From: Enhygromyxa salina
Lineage (GTDB): Bacteria > Myxococcota_A > Polyangia > Nannocystales > Nannocystaceae
Assembly: GCF_000737335.2 (NCBI RefSeq)
Contig: NZ_JMCC02000048.1
Span: forward strand, 44,255 to 108,254
Length of the DNA stretch: 64,000 bases
Reading direction: 5' to 3'
The notes beneath the pieces were generated by a model that saw only the letters and a list, made by a program, of their open reading frames with translations, was not told where the DNA came from and did no database searches. Below are positions 26,578 to 37,039 of the stretch, piece after piece; within the stretch, counting starts at the first letter, position 1, and each line of letters starts with the position of its first letter. The translations under genes and the position numbers were made by a program.

Positions 26578-27785
26578 GCAGCGTCCTCGTCGGCCAAGAT
26601 GATCGAGCGAAGCTGACCCGCTGCTCGAATCTCACCGAGACCGCTGTACCGTCGCATCCACGTGTCGAGTTGGGTGGCGTCGAGCTTACGCAAGTGGGTA
26701 CGGTACTGGGCGTCGAGCTCACAAACTCGGACGGTGGTGGCGGGATCGGGGAGAAAGTCGAGCAGTCGATCGGAGTGCGTGGCGAGGATGACCGGGTAGC
26801 GCGTGCTCGCATCCTCGAACAGCTGCATGACGCGGTTGAGCAGGGCTGGGTGAAGGTGTTGCTCGGGCTCGTCGAATGTCAGCAGCGTGCGGCCGCGTTC
26901 GAGCTGAACCAGCGCAACGAAAGCCAGATAGGTGAGCTGACCATCGGCGAGGTGGAAGGCCGGGACACGGCCGCGGCCACGAAGCTCGAGGCCGAGGCTT
27001 AGATGCCCACCGCCGGCGACGGCGGTAAGCAGGACATCCTTCAGCTCTGGCCCGAGCCCGAGTCCCAGCAATTCCATCGTCTCGCGCCAACGATCAGAGC
27101 CAGAGTTCTTGAGCGTCTGATAGACGTTGGCGAGGTTGGCTCCGAACAGCTCGAGCCGGTCGCTGGGCTGGATCACCTGCGGTTCGCGAGCTCCCGCCCC
27201 TCGGCCGAAAGCCCGAGCTGCCCAGGTCGCGGAGACCTCGAAGGGAAGGTGGACATCGATGCCCTCGAGGGCCTCGCGAATGATAGCGACGCTCTCGATG
27301 TCGGGTGCGCGGCCGAAATACTCGAAGATCGTGTTGAGCGGGCTAACGGATTGCTCACGACCGACGTCGGTAACCGAAAACTTTTCGGGACTGCGAACAA
27401 CCAATGGCCGAGCGACGGACGATGAAGCTGCCCCGCGAGCCAAATCCAGCCCAATCGGAAGCTCGTGAATGGCCTCATGCGTGATGGACTGTCCCGCCGG
27501 GTTGACCGACATGGAATAGACGAGGTTGTGTCCGCCCGCTTCGACGCGAAGGTCGAGCTTCAGCTCGCCAACGTCCGCCCGGACCGCCGAGCCGAGCATG
27601 TGCTCGCGGCTCAGGCTCTCCATGAACTTGCCCCCTGCCACCAACTGCGCGATACGAAGCGCTTCGAGCAAGGAAGACTTGCCGCTGCCGTTGTCACCGA
27701 TCAACACGGTGAGCCCCGAGAGCGACAGCGTCACGTCTGCCAGCGTTCGGAGCCCGCGAACCCGAAGTTCGACCAGTCGCGCCAC
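26574..27785 (-). CDS. AAA/ABC-type ATPase (SMC/OLD-like) with TOPRIM-like partner
   Basis: Starting from GTG 27785 gives 403 residues; an open frame continues to an ATG at 27965 but enters the rpsL promoter region. Walker A is GDNGSGKSS (30-38), the ABC-like signature region LADGQL is at 279-284, Walker B LLTFDEPE is at 301-308, and the H-switch is ATHSDR (His337). This is the AAA-15/21 fold of OLD-family and defence ATPases, without a fused nuclease. The partner gene overlaps by 4 bp. The pair is antiparallel to the surrounding ribosomal genes. Likely role: DNA-damage or phage-sensing toxin-type system (inference). Confidence 0.8.
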   Translation of the reverse strand: MARLVELRVRGLRTLADVTLSLSGLTVLIGDNGSGKSSLLEALRIAQLVAGGKFMESLSREHMLGSAVRADVGELKLDLRVEAGGHNLVYSMSVNPAGQSITHEAIHELPIGLDLARGAASSSVARPLVVRSPEKFSVTDVGREQSVSPLNTIFEYFGRAPDIESVAIIREALEGIDVHLPFEVSATWAARAFGRGAGAREPQVIQPSDRLELFGANLANVYQTLKNSGSDRWRETMELLGLGLGPELKDVLLTAVAGGGHLSLGLELRGRGRVPAFHLADGQLTYLAFVALVQLERGRTLLTFDEPEQHLHPALLNRVMQLFEDASTRYPVILATHSDRLLDFLPDPATTVRVCELDAQYRTHLRKLDATQLDTWMRRYSGLGEIRAAGQLRSIILADEDAA

Positions 27786-27885
27786 GCAGCGCAACGTAGC
27801 ACACAGCGGATCTAGCGCAGCTTTCGAGATCCGCGAGCCGAATGGAAAAGCGTGTGAAACCCCCGGTTGAGCGGCCTTGATCCCC

Positions 27886-27913
27886 TTGATCAACATCCGC
27901 CCTTCTATATACT
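27886..27913 (+). promoter_or_regulatory. Promoter of the rpsL (str) operon
   Basis: TTGATC (27886-27891) and TATACT (27908-27913) are spaced by 16 bp, about 108 bp ahead of rpsL. Because a terminator closes rpoC and the ATPase pair intervenes, the str operon needs its own promoter, and this is the best match. Confidence 0.65.
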
Positions 27914-28021
27914 CCGCCTCCCAACCGCCGTGGCCCCGCCGCGGCGGCACTTCGTTACAGCGCACGGTTGGTCTTCAGAGACAATCGCGCCAAGTTCGCC
28001 GGAAGCAAGCAAGAGACACAC

Positions 28022-28393
28022 ATGCCCACGATCCAGCAGCTCGTCCGCAAGGGACGCACGGCTCAGCCCAAGAAAGAGACGGCCCCGGCCCTCAAGGGCT
28101 GCCCGCAAAAGCGAGGCGTGTGCGTGCGCGTCTACACCTCGACCCCCAAGAAGCCGAACTCGGCCCTGCGCAAGGTCGCCCGCGTGCGGCTTACCAACGG
28201 TATCGAGGTCACCAGCTATATCCCCGGCGAGGGGCACAACCTCCAAGATCACAGCATCGTGCTGGTCCGGGGCGGTCGCGTGAAGGACCTTCCGGGCGTT
28301 CGTTACCACATCGTGCGCGGCACCCTGGACACCATTGGGGTCGACGGTCGGCGTCAGCGCCGGTCCAAGTACGGCACCAAGCGTCCGAAGTGA
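28022..28393 (+). CDS. rpsL: 30S ribosomal protein S12
   Basis: 123 residues, starting MPTIQQLVRKGR. The decoding-centre loops TPKKPNSALRK and GGRVKDLPGVRYH keep the lysines equivalent to E. coli K43 and K88, so no streptomycin-resistance change is present. First gene of the str operon; rpsG follows 24 bp later. Confidence 0.98.
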   Translation: MPTIQQLVRKGRTAQPKKETAPALKGCPQKRGVCVRVYTSTPKKPNSALRKVARVRLTNGIEVTSYIPGEGHNLQDHSIVLVRGGRVKDLPGVRYHIVRGTLDTIGVDGRRQRRSKYGTKRPK

Positions 28394-28417
28394 TCGGCTA
28401 CCAACTCGAGAACTGAT

Positions 28418-28912
28418 ATGTCGCGCAAGGGAATCAAGGCCAAGCAGCGGAAGCGGATCACTTACGATGTCCGCTACACTGACAACCCCGCGGATGTGAA
28501 CCGCAACATCGCCAAGTTCGTGAACGTGGTGATGCACGATGGCAAGAAGTCCATCGCCGAAAAGATCGTGTTCTCGGCGTTCGAGATCATCTCGGCCCGG
28601 ACCAAAGACGACCCGGTCAAGGTGTTCGAGAAGGCCGTCGCCAACGTTCGCCCCCGGCTCGAGGTTCGCGCTCGCCGCGTGGGTGGCTCGAACTACCAGG
28701 TCCCCATGGAGGTTCGGAACGAGCGGAGCCAAGCGCTCGCGTTCCGCTGGCTGGTGAACTTCGCCCGCAACCGCCCGGAAAAGACCATGCGCGAGCGCCT
28801 CGCCAACGAGATGCTCGACGCCGCCCAGAACCGCGGCCTCGCCGTCAAGCGACGCGAGGACGTGCACAAGATGGCGGACGCCAACAAGGCATTCGCCCAC
28901 TACCGGTGGTGA
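28418..28912 (+). CDS. rpsG: 30S ribosomal protein S7
   Basis: 164 residues, slightly longer than the usual ~156. The N-terminus (MSRKGIKAKQRKRITYD) differs from the common MARR...VPDPKY form, while the core (NVVMHDGKKSIAEKIV, RRVGGSNYQVPMEV, FAHYRW) is standard. S7 nucleates the 30S head and contacts E-site tRNA. Confidence 0.97.
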   Translation: MSRKGIKAKQRKRITYDVRYTDNPADVNRNIAKFVNVVMHDGKKSIAEKIVFSAFEIISARTKDDPVKVFEKAVANVRPRLEVRARRVGGSNYQVPMEVRNERSQALAFRWLVNFARNRPEKTMRERLANEMLDAAQNRGLAVKRREDVHKMADANKAFAHYRW

Positions 28913-29111
28913 TCTCGCCAAGCTGACCCCACCGACCGCACATTCTTCGATGGCGATGTCGCCCTCGCACCGCGCTCCGCAGGTGCCAGGGCTCAGCCTC
29001 ACCGGGCCCGGCGCCTGTCATACCCCCTCCCCATTTGGAGCCGGGTGGCAGCTCTCGCGGCCCTGATGTGCGTCCCGCAATTTTTCGATACCCCTGAACC
29101 CGTCCTTCGCC

Positions 29112-31334
29112 ATGGCCGCCTCGACCCCAGCCACCGCCGACTCAGCTGCCCTCACGGCGGCCGGCATTGGCATGACCCGCAACATCGGGATCATGGCGCA
29201 CATTGACGCCGGCAAGACGACAACGACCGAGCGGGTGCTGTTCTACACGGGCAGCTCGCACTACATCGGCGAGGTCCACGACGGGGCGGCGCACACGGAC
29301 TTCGACGCCGAAGAGCAGCGCCGCGGCATCACGATCTACTCGGTCGCCACCACCTGCTTTTGGAAGCCCGGCGAGCCCGAGGCCCACACCCCAGAGTCCG
29401 GCGCGCACCGCATCAACCTGATCGACACCCCCGGCCACGTGGACTTCACGATCGAGGTCGAGCGATCCCTGCGGGTGCTCGACGGCGCGATCGCGGTGTT
29501 CGACGCGGTCGCCGGCGTCGAGGCCCAGTCCGAGACGGTGTGGCGCCAAGCCGAGCGCTACGCGGTGCCGCGGATCTGCTTCGTCAACAAGCTCGATCGC
29601 GTCGGCGCAACCCTCACCCGCACGGTCGAGATGATGGGCGAGCGGCTCGGGGCCCACCCGATCGTCGTCATGCTCCCCGTCGGGGCCGAGAGCGAGTTCG
29701 AGGCGGTCGTGGATCTCGTCACGATGGAGCTCGTGACCTGGCCGCTGGCCGACGACGAGCAGGACAAGGGCCGCAGCTTCGAGCGCACGCTCCTCAGCGC
29801 CGATCATCCGATCTTCGCCGAGGCCGCGGCCGCGCGCGAGTCCATGCTCGAGTCCCTCGCCGAGGTCGACGACGAGCTGATGGAGGTGTTCCTCAGTGAC
29901 GCCGTCGACGAGCTGCGCGAGCTCAGCCCCCAGAGCATCGCCAACATCCGCGCCGGCCTGCGCCGCGCGACCTTGAGCCTGCGCGGGTTCCCGGTCTTGT
30001 GCGGCTCGGCCCTCAAGAACCGCGGGATCCAGCCGCTGTTGGACGCGGTGGTCCACTACCTGCCTTCGCCCCTGGACATGCCCCCGGTCGAGGCCGTGCT
30101 CACAACCGGCAGCAAGTCCGGCGAGCTCGTCACCCGCAAGCCCGAGCCCACCGAGCCGCTGCTGGCGCTGGCCTTCAAGGTTGTCCAGGACTCGCACCGC
30201 GGCCCAGTCGTGATGTTCCGGGTCTACTCCGGCGTGCTCCGGGTCAAAGATCAGATCCTCAACGTCGCCCGCGACAAAAAAGAGCGCATCAACAAATTAT
30301 TGTTGGTCCGCGCCAACAAGACCGAAGAGATCGAGGAGATCGGCCCCGGCAACATCGCCGCCGCCGTCGGTCTGCGGTTCACGGTCACCGGTGACACGCT
30401 GATCCTCAGCAAGGACAAGCAGCTGGTCGTGCTCCCGGGCATGCAGATCCCCGACCCGGTGATCTTCCGCTCCGTAGAGGCCAAGAGCGCCGGCGACCAA
30501 AAGGATCTCGACCAGGCGCTCGCGCGCATCCAGCTCGAAGATCCCTCGTTCACCGTCTACGAAGATCCCGACTCCGGTCAGATGCTCATGGCCGGTCAAG
30601 GTGAGCTGCACCTCGAGGTCATCGTCAACAAGCTCGAGCGCGACTACCGGGTCAAGGCCCGGGTCGGCAGGCCGCAGGTCGCCTACCGCGAGTCGATCGC
30701 GGGTCCGGCCCAGGTCGAGTTCGAGTACGACCGCGAAGTTGGCAACAAGCGCGCCTACGCCAAGCTGACCCTCGAGCTCGAGGCCCGCGAGCGCGGATCG
30801 GGCAACAGCGTAGAGAACGCGCTGCCGGCGACGGAGGAGATCCTCAAGTTCCCGAAGGATCTCCTCGCCGCGGCACTCGAGGGCATCGGCGACTCGCTGT
30901 CGCGCGGCCCGCTGCTCGGCTACCCAGTCGTCGACGTCCGCGCGCGGCTGCTGGCGGTGACCTTCATCGAAGGTGACTCCAGCGTGGCTAGCTTCCGTGC
31001 AGCGGCCACCATGGGCACCAACAAGGCGATCGAGCAAGCCGGCGCGCGCCTGCTCGAGCCCATGATGTCAGTCGAGGTCGTGGGCCCCGAAGAGTTCATT
31101 GGCAACGTGCACACGGACCTGAACACCCGGCGCGGTCGTGTGTTGGGTCTCGGCCCGCGAGGAAATGCTCAGGTCGTCCAGGCCCATGTGCCCTTGGCAG
31201 AGATGGTCGGCTATGCTACCTCGCTTCGCTCTGTGACCCAGGGCCGGGCGAGCCACTCGATGCAGTTCGCCGCCTACTCGGAAGTCCCAACGGACCTCCA
31301 ACAACAAATCATCACGAAGGTCCGCGGCTACTAG
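29112..31334 (+). CDS. fusA: Elongation factor G
   Basis: A 740-residue translocase, about 40 residues longer than usual, with a ~20-residue Ala/Thr-rich N-terminal extension before MTRNIGIMAHIDAGKTT. G1 AHIDAGKTT, the switch region EEQRRGITIYSVATTCFW, DTPGHVDFTIEVERSLRVLDGA and NKLD are all present. The switch segment has IYS where most EF-Gs have ITS. A 199-bp gap without a visible gene separates it from rpsG. Confidence 0.97.
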   Translation: MAASTPATADSAALTAAGIGMTRNIGIMAHIDAGKTTTTERVLFYTGSSHYIGEVHDGAAHTDFDAEEQRRGITIYSVATTCFWKPGEPEAHTPESGAHRINLIDTPGHVDFTIEVERSLRVLDGAIAVFDAVAGVEAQSETVWRQAERYAVPRICFVNKLDRVGATLTRTVEMMGERLGAHPIVVMLPVGAESEFEAVVDLVTMELVTWPLADDEQDKGRSFERTLLSADHPIFAEAAAARESMLESLAEVDDELMEVFLSDAVDELRELSPQSIANIRAGLRRATLSLRGFPVLCGSALKNRGIQPLLDAVVHYLPSPLDMPPVEAVLTTGSKSGELVTRKPEPTEPLLALAFKVVQDSHRGPVVMFRVYSGVLRVKDQILNVARDKKERINKLLLVRANKTEEIEEIGPGNIAAAVGLRFTVTGDTLILSKDKQLVVLPGMQIPDPVIFRSVEAKSAGDQKDLDQALARIQLEDPSFTVYEDPDSGQMLMAGQGELHLEVIVNKLERDYRVKARVGRPQVAYRESIAGPAQVEFEYDREVGNKRAYAKLTLELEARERGSGNSVENALPATEEILKFPKDLLAAALEGIGDSLSRGPLLGYPVVDVRARLLAVTFIEGDSSVASFRAAATMGTNKAIEQAGARLLEPMMSVEVVGPEEFIGNVHTDLNTRRGRVLGLGPRGNAQVVQAHVPLAEMVGYATSLRSVTQGRASHSMQFAAYSEVPTDLQQQIITKVRGY

Positions 31335-31377
31335 CGCGGATCCCAAGTCCCCACTCAGGAAGACAAAAGGTCCAGTC

Positions 31378-32577
<1,200 letters not shown>

Positions 32578-32616
32578 CCCCGCTGGACATTCGAGACCTC
32601 ACTCAAGGATTTCATC

Positions 32617-32922
<306 letters not shown>

Positions 32923-32932
32923 GGCAACAGCC

Positions 32933-33592
32933 ATGGCCAAGCTCAACGTCAAAGACCTAGAGGGCAACGACGTCGATAGCATCGACGTCGCCGACGAGGT
33001 GTTCGCGACCGAGGTCAAAGAGCACCTTCTTTGGGAAGTCGTTCGCTGGCAGCGGGCCAAAGCCCGCGCCGGAACGGCAGCCACCAAAGAGCGCAGTGAC
33101 GTCCACGGGACGCACGCCAAGATGTTCAAGCAAAAGGGCACCGGTCGGGCCCGTCACGGCTCGGCCCGCGTCAACGTGTTCCGTGGCGGCGGCGTCGTCC
33201 ACGGACCGCGCCCGCGCAGCTACGAGTTCAGCATGAACAAGAAGGCCCGCGCGGGGGCGCTGCGCTCGGCGCTGAGCCTGCGCGCGTCCGAGGGCAACCT
33301 CACCGTCATCCGTGACTTCCAGGTCGCGGGCGGCAAGACCCGCAACCTCGTGACCGCGCTGACCAAGCTCGACGCCCGCAAGGCGCTGCTGGTCGACGCC
33401 GCGGGCAACGTCTCGCTGGGTCGCAGCTCCTGCAACCTGCCGACGGCGCAGCACCTCGTGCCCGAGGGGCTCAACGTCTACGACATCCTGCGCTTTCCCA
33501 AGCTGCTGATCTCGGAGGCCGCCCTGCGCGAGGTCGAGCGTCGACTGCTGGCCGCGGGTGCTTCAGACACGATCCAGGAAGGGGCCGCCTGA
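32933..33592 (+). CDS. rplD: 50S ribosomal protein L4
   Basis: 219 residues. The loop GTGRARHGSARVNVFRGGGVVHGPRPR, which reaches into the exit tunnel, identifies L4. In E. coli L4 also autoregulates the S10 operon. Its stop overlaps the rplW start by one base (TGATG), so the two are coupled. Confidence 0.97.
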   Translation: MAKLNVKDLEGNDVDSIDVADEVFATEVKEHLLWEVVRWQRAKARAGTAATKERSDVHGTHAKMFKQKGTGRARHGSARVNVFRGGGVVHGPRPRSYEFSMNKKARAGALRSALSLRASEGNLTVIRDFQVAGGKTRNLVTALTKLDARKALLVDAAGNVSLGRSSCNLPTAQHLVPEGLNVYDILRFPKLLISEAALREVERRLLAAGASDTIQEGAA

Positions 33593-33879
33593 TGTTGCCG
33601 CAACAAATCATCCTGCGTCCGATCCTCACGGAGAAGTCCAACGAGCTCGAGGCGGACCTCAACCAGTACACCTTCGAGGTCCACAAGCAGGCCAACAAGA
33701 TCGAGATCCGCAAGGCCGTCGAGATCGTGTTTGGCGTGCGGGTCGACAAGGTCCGCACCATGGTGGTGCGCGGGGACATGCGTCGCGTCGGCCGCTTTCA
33801 CGGCAAGACCCGGCAGTGGAAAAAGGCCGTGGTCAGCCTCCACCCGGGCGACCAAATCGACTTCTACGGCGAGGACTAG
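33592..33879 (+). CDS. rplW: 50S ribosomal protein L23
   Basis: 95 residues; ILRPILTEKSNELE and YTFEVHKQANKIEIRKAVE are L23 signatures. It sits at the tunnel exit and docks trigger factor and SRP. It is coupled to rplD by a 1-bp overlap. Confidence 0.97.
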   Translation: MLPQQIILRPILTEKSNELEADLNQYTFEVHKQANKIEIRKAVEIVFGVRVDKVRTMVVRGDMRRVGRFHGKTRQWKKAVVSLHPGDQIDFYGED

Positions 33880-33889
33880 GAGCAGAGCC

Positions 33890-34714
33890 ATGGGCATCAA
33901 GAAGTACAAGCCGACCTCTCCTGGCCGCCGTGGGATGACCACTGTGGACAAGGTCCAGGTCACGGCCAAGAAGCCGTTCAAGAAGCTCGTCTCGAACAAG
34001 CACAACCCGGCCGGTCGCAACAACTACGGCCGCATCACCTCGCGGTTTCGCGGTGGCGGGCACAAGCGGCTGTATCGGACGATCGACTTCAAGCGCGACA
34101 ACTACGGCGTGCCCGGACGGGTCGCCACGATCGAGTACGACCCCAACCGTACGACCTACATCGCGCTGATCCACTTCGCCGACGGCGACAAGCGCTACAT
34201 CCTCGCCCCCGAGGGGCTGAAGGTGAACGACACGGTCGTGAGCTCGGCCAAGGCTGACATCCAGCCTGGCAACAGCATGCCGCTCTCGGCGATCCCGGTC
34301 GGTACGATCATCCACAACCTCGAGGTCAAGATCGGCCGCGGGGCGCAGATGGTCCGCTCGGCTGGCGTCGGCGCCCGGCTCATGGCCCGCGAGGGCAGCT
34401 GGACCCAGATTCGGCTCCCGTCCGGCGAGGTTCGCCGCGTCCACGTCAAGTGCCGCGCGACGATCGGCACCCTGAGCAACGGCGAGCAAGGCAACGTGCA
34501 CATCGGCAAGGCTGGCCGGACCCGCTGGCTCGGCCGTCGCCCCCACAACCGCGGCGTGGTCATGAACCCCGTCGATCACCCGATGGGTGGTGGTGAGGGC
34601 CGAACCTCCGGTGGTCGTCACCCGGTCACCCCGTGGGGCAAGCCGACCAAGGGCTACCGCACCCGCCACAACAAGCGAACTGACGTGTACATCGTCTCGC
34701 GGAGGAAGAAGTAG
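33890..34714 (+). CDS. rplB: 50S ribosomal protein L2
   Basis: 274 residues from ATG 33890 (MGIKKYKPTSPGRRGMT); the frame is open upstream but this start has a GAGCAGAG-type site and the normal length. The C-terminal GVVMNPVDHPMGGGEGR, with the essential His, is present. L2 is needed for subunit joining and peptidyl transfer. Confidence 0.98.
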   Translation: MGIKKYKPTSPGRRGMTTVDKVQVTAKKPFKKLVSNKHNPAGRNNYGRITSRFRGGGHKRLYRTIDFKRDNYGVPGRVATIEYDPNRTTYIALIHFADGDKRYILAPEGLKVNDTVVSSAKADIQPGNSMPLSAIPVGTIIHNLEVKIGRGAQMVRSAGVGARLMAREGSWTQIRLPSGEVRRVHVKCRATIGTLSNGEQGNVHIGKAGRTRWLGRRPHNRGVVMNPVDHPMGGGEGRTSGGRHPVTPWGKPTKGYRTRHNKRTDVYIVSRRKK

Positions 34715-34716
34715 TC

Positions 34717-34992
34717 ATGCCGCGTTCAATTAAGAAGGGGCCGTTCATCGAGCAGAGCCTCTACAACAAAATCATGCAAGCTCTGAAAGAGGGCGGGCGC
34801 AAGCCGATCAAGACCTGGTCGCGCCGCTCGGTCATCTCGCCAGAGTTCGTTGGGGCCAACGTCATGGTCCACAATGGCAACAAGTTCATCCCGATCTACG
34901 TGACGGAGAACATGGTCGGCCACAAGTTTGGCGAGTTCGCGCCAACGCGCACCTTCAAGGGGCACGCGGCTGACAAGAGGGGCAGGCGTTAG
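34717..34992 (+). CDS. rpsS: 30S ribosomal protein S19
   Basis: 91 residues; PRSIKKGPFIEQSL and the C-terminal KFGEFAPTRTFKGH are diagnostic. It is part of the 30S head contacting S13. It follows rplB by 2 bp. Confidence 0.97.
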   Translation: MPRSIKKGPFIEQSLYNKIMQALKEGGRKPIKTWSRRSVISPEFVGANVMVHNGNKFIPIYVTENMVGHKFGEFAPTRTFKGHAADKRGRR

Positions 34993-34994
34993 TC

Positions 34995-35333
34995 ATGGCT
35001 GTCGCACGGCTTCGTCACATTCGCCTCGCGCCACGCAAGGCTCGCATCATCGCCAACCTGGTTCGCGGCAAGGACGTGACCTCGGCGATCAACGCCCTGC
35101 GCTTCATGAACAAGGCGGGGGCCCAACAGTTCTTCAAGCTGATCGTCTCGGCCGTCGCCAACGCCGAAGACCAGGGCGAGGCAGACGTCGACACCCTGGT
35201 GATCTCCAAGGTCACCGTCGATCAAGCCTCCACGCTCAAGCGCTGGCGCCCGCGCGCCCAGGGCCGCGGCACGCGGGTCGAGAAGAAGTCCAGCCACATC
35301 ACCCTCGAGGTCACGGCCGTCAAGGCCGCCTGA
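34995..35333 (+). CDS. rplV: 50S ribosomal protein L22
   Basis: 112 residues; RHIRLAPRKARIIANLVRGK and the beta-hairpin end RWRPRAQGRGTRVEKKSSHI line the exit tunnel. No macrolide-type hairpin deletion is seen. It lies 2 bp after rpsS. Confidence 0.97.
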   Translation: MAVARLRHIRLAPRKARIIANLVRGKDVTSAINALRFMNKAGAQQFFKLIVSAVANAEDQGEADVDTLVISKVTVDQASTLKRWRPRAQGRGTRVEKKSSHITLEVTAVKAA

Positions 35334-35361
35334 CACTCCGACTTCAGGATTAGAGACACTC

Positions 35362-36036
35362 ATGGGCCAGAAGACTCATCCAATCGGGTTCCGCCTCGGA
35401 ATCGTCAAGACCTGGAACTCGCGTTGGTTCGAGGAAGGCCGCTATCGCCAGTGGCTGCACGAGGACCTCGAGCTGCGCAACTTCCTCAAGCGCAAGCTCC
35501 ACTCGGCGTCGATCTCCGAGATCACGATCGAGCGCGCCGCCAACAAGGTGAAGATCAACATCTTCTCCGCGCGGCCCGGCATCATCATTGGCAAGCGTGG
35601 CGCCGAGGTCGAGAAGATCCGCCGCGAGGTCCAGAAGATGACGGACTCGAAGGTGTTCTTGAACATCCAAGAGGTCCGCAAGGCCGAGGTCAACGCGCAG
35701 CTGGTCGCCGAGAACATCGGCCAGCAGCTCGAGCGCCGGATCGCGTTCCGCCGCGCGCTCAAGCGGGCCGTCCAGACCGCGATGAAGTTCGGGGCCAAGG
35801 GCATCCGCGTCAACGCAGCCGGTCGCCTCGGCGGCGCCGAGATGGGTCGCCGCGAGTGGTACCTGCAAGGTCGGGTGCCGCTGCACACGCTCCGCGCCGA
35901 CATCGACTACGGCTTCCACGAGGCACGCACGCCAGCAGGCCGGATCGGCATCAAGTGCTGGATCTTCAAGGGTGAGGTCTACGGGCACATGTCCGGCGTC
36001 GACCCCCGCTTCCCGCGCCCCGCTACCAAGCGCTAG
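35362..36036 (+). CDS. rpsC: 30S ribosomal protein S3
   Basis: 224 residues: MGQKTHPIGFRLGI, a KH domain with GKRGAEVEKIRREV, and the C-terminal GRLGGAEMGRREWYLQGRVPLHTLRADIDYG. It lines the mRNA entry channel and has helicase activity with S4. Confidence 0.97.
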   Translation: MGQKTHPIGFRLGIVKTWNSRWFEEGRYRQWLHEDLELRNFLKRKLHSASISEITIERAANKVKINIFSARPGIIIGKRGAEVEKIRREVQKMTDSKVFLNIQEVRKAEVNAQLVAENIGQQLERRIAFRRALKRAVQTAMKFGAKGIRVNAAGRLGGAEMGRREWYLQGRVPLHTLRADIDYGFHEARTPAGRIGIKCWIFKGEVYGHMSGVDPRFPRPATKR

Positions 36037-36078
36037 GCAAGCGCTAGTAACGCGCTCTAGCTACCAAACGAGGTCAAC

Positions 36079-36495
36079 ATGCTTCTGCCTTCACGAGTCA
36101 AGTATCGCAAGGTCCACAAGGGCCGGATGAGGGGCCAAGCCAAGGGCGGCACCCAGGTGTCGTACGGCGACTTCGGCCTGCAAGCCCTCGAGTGCGGCTG
36201 GCTCACGGCCCGCCAGGTCGAGGCCGCTCGTATCGCCATCAACCGCAAGGTCAAGCGTGGCGGCAAGCTCTACATTCGGGTGTTCCCCGATAAGCCCATC
36301 TCCAAGAAGCCTGCCGAGACCCGCATGGGTAAAGGTAAGGGTGGACCCGAGTACTGGGTGGCCGTCGTCCGCCCCGGTCGCGTGCTCTACGAGATCGAGG
36401 GCATCGAAGAGACCCTGGCGCGTCAAGCGTTCCTGCTCGCCCATCACAAGTTGCCGATCAAGACCCGCTTCGTGAAGCGCGAGCGCGTGGTCTAG
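36079..36495 (+). CDS. rplP: 50S ribosomal protein L16
   Basis: 138 residues; MLLPSRVKYRKVHKGR and FPDKPISKKPAETRMGKGKG are the L16 signatures. It organises tRNA at the A site of the large subunit. Confidence 0.97.
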   Translation: MLLPSRVKYRKVHKGRMRGQAKGGTQVSYGDFGLQALECGWLTARQVEAARIAINRKVKRGGKLYIRVFPDKPISKKPAETRMGKGKGGPEYWVAVVRPGRVLYEIEGIEETLARQAFLLAHHKLPIKTRFVKRERVV

Positions 36496-36507
36496 AGAGT
36501 GAACGCG

Positions 36508-36720
36508 ATGAAGCCCTCCGAACTACGAGACAAGACCGACGAAGAGCTCACCGAGCTCGAGGCCGAACTCCGCGGCCGCCTCGTCAAGCTGCAGGTCGCC
36601 AAGGCGACCAGCCGCGCCTCCAACACCTCCGAATTCCCGCGAATCCGTCGGGATATCGCTCGGATCAAGACCATCCTGCACGAGCGCGCGAACGGCTTGC
36701 GCGCGGCTGACCCCAGCTGA
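36508..36720 (+). CDS. rpmC: 50S ribosomal protein L29
   Basis: 70 residues from ATG 36508 (MKPSELRDKTDEELTELEAEL); a GTG three codons upstream is an alternative. The two-helix L29 hairpin pattern and the FPRIRRDIARIKTIL signature are clear. It lies at the tunnel exit near L23. Confidence 0.93.
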   Translation: MKPSELRDKTDEELTELEAELRGRLVKLQVAKATSRASNTSEFPRIRRDIARIKTILHERANGLRAADPS

Positions 36721-36760
36721 GGCTGAAGCAGCTGAAACACCAGCCTGAGTAGGTGCCGCC

Positions 36761-37036
36761 ATGAGCGAAACACAAACAGCAATTAAGTCTCGACGCCGAA
36801 TCCTGCTCGGCGAGGTCGTGTCGGACAAGATGGACAAGACCGTCGTCGTGCAGGTCATCCGTCGCTACCGCCATCCCCGCTACAAGAAGTACGTGCAGGA
36901 GCGGATCCGCTACAAGGCTCACGACGAGGCCAACCAGGCCAAGATCGGGGACAAGGTCCGCATCATCGAGTCGCGGCCCCGGTCCAAAGACAAGCGCTGG
37001 GCGGTCCAGGCGATTCTCGAGAAGGGCATCGTGTAG
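36761..37036 (+). CDS. rpsQ: 30S ribosomal protein S17
   Basis: 91 residues; RRILLGEVVSDKMDKTVVVQV and IGDKVRIIESRPRSKDKRW are S17 hallmarks. It binds the 16S 5' domain. rplN starts 3 bp later. Confidence 0.97.
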   Translation: MSETQTAIKSRRRILLGEVVSDKMDKTVVVQVIRRYRHPRYKKYVQERIRYKAHDEANQAKIGDKVRIIESRPRSKDKRWAVQAILEKGIV

Positions 37037-37039
37037 CCA

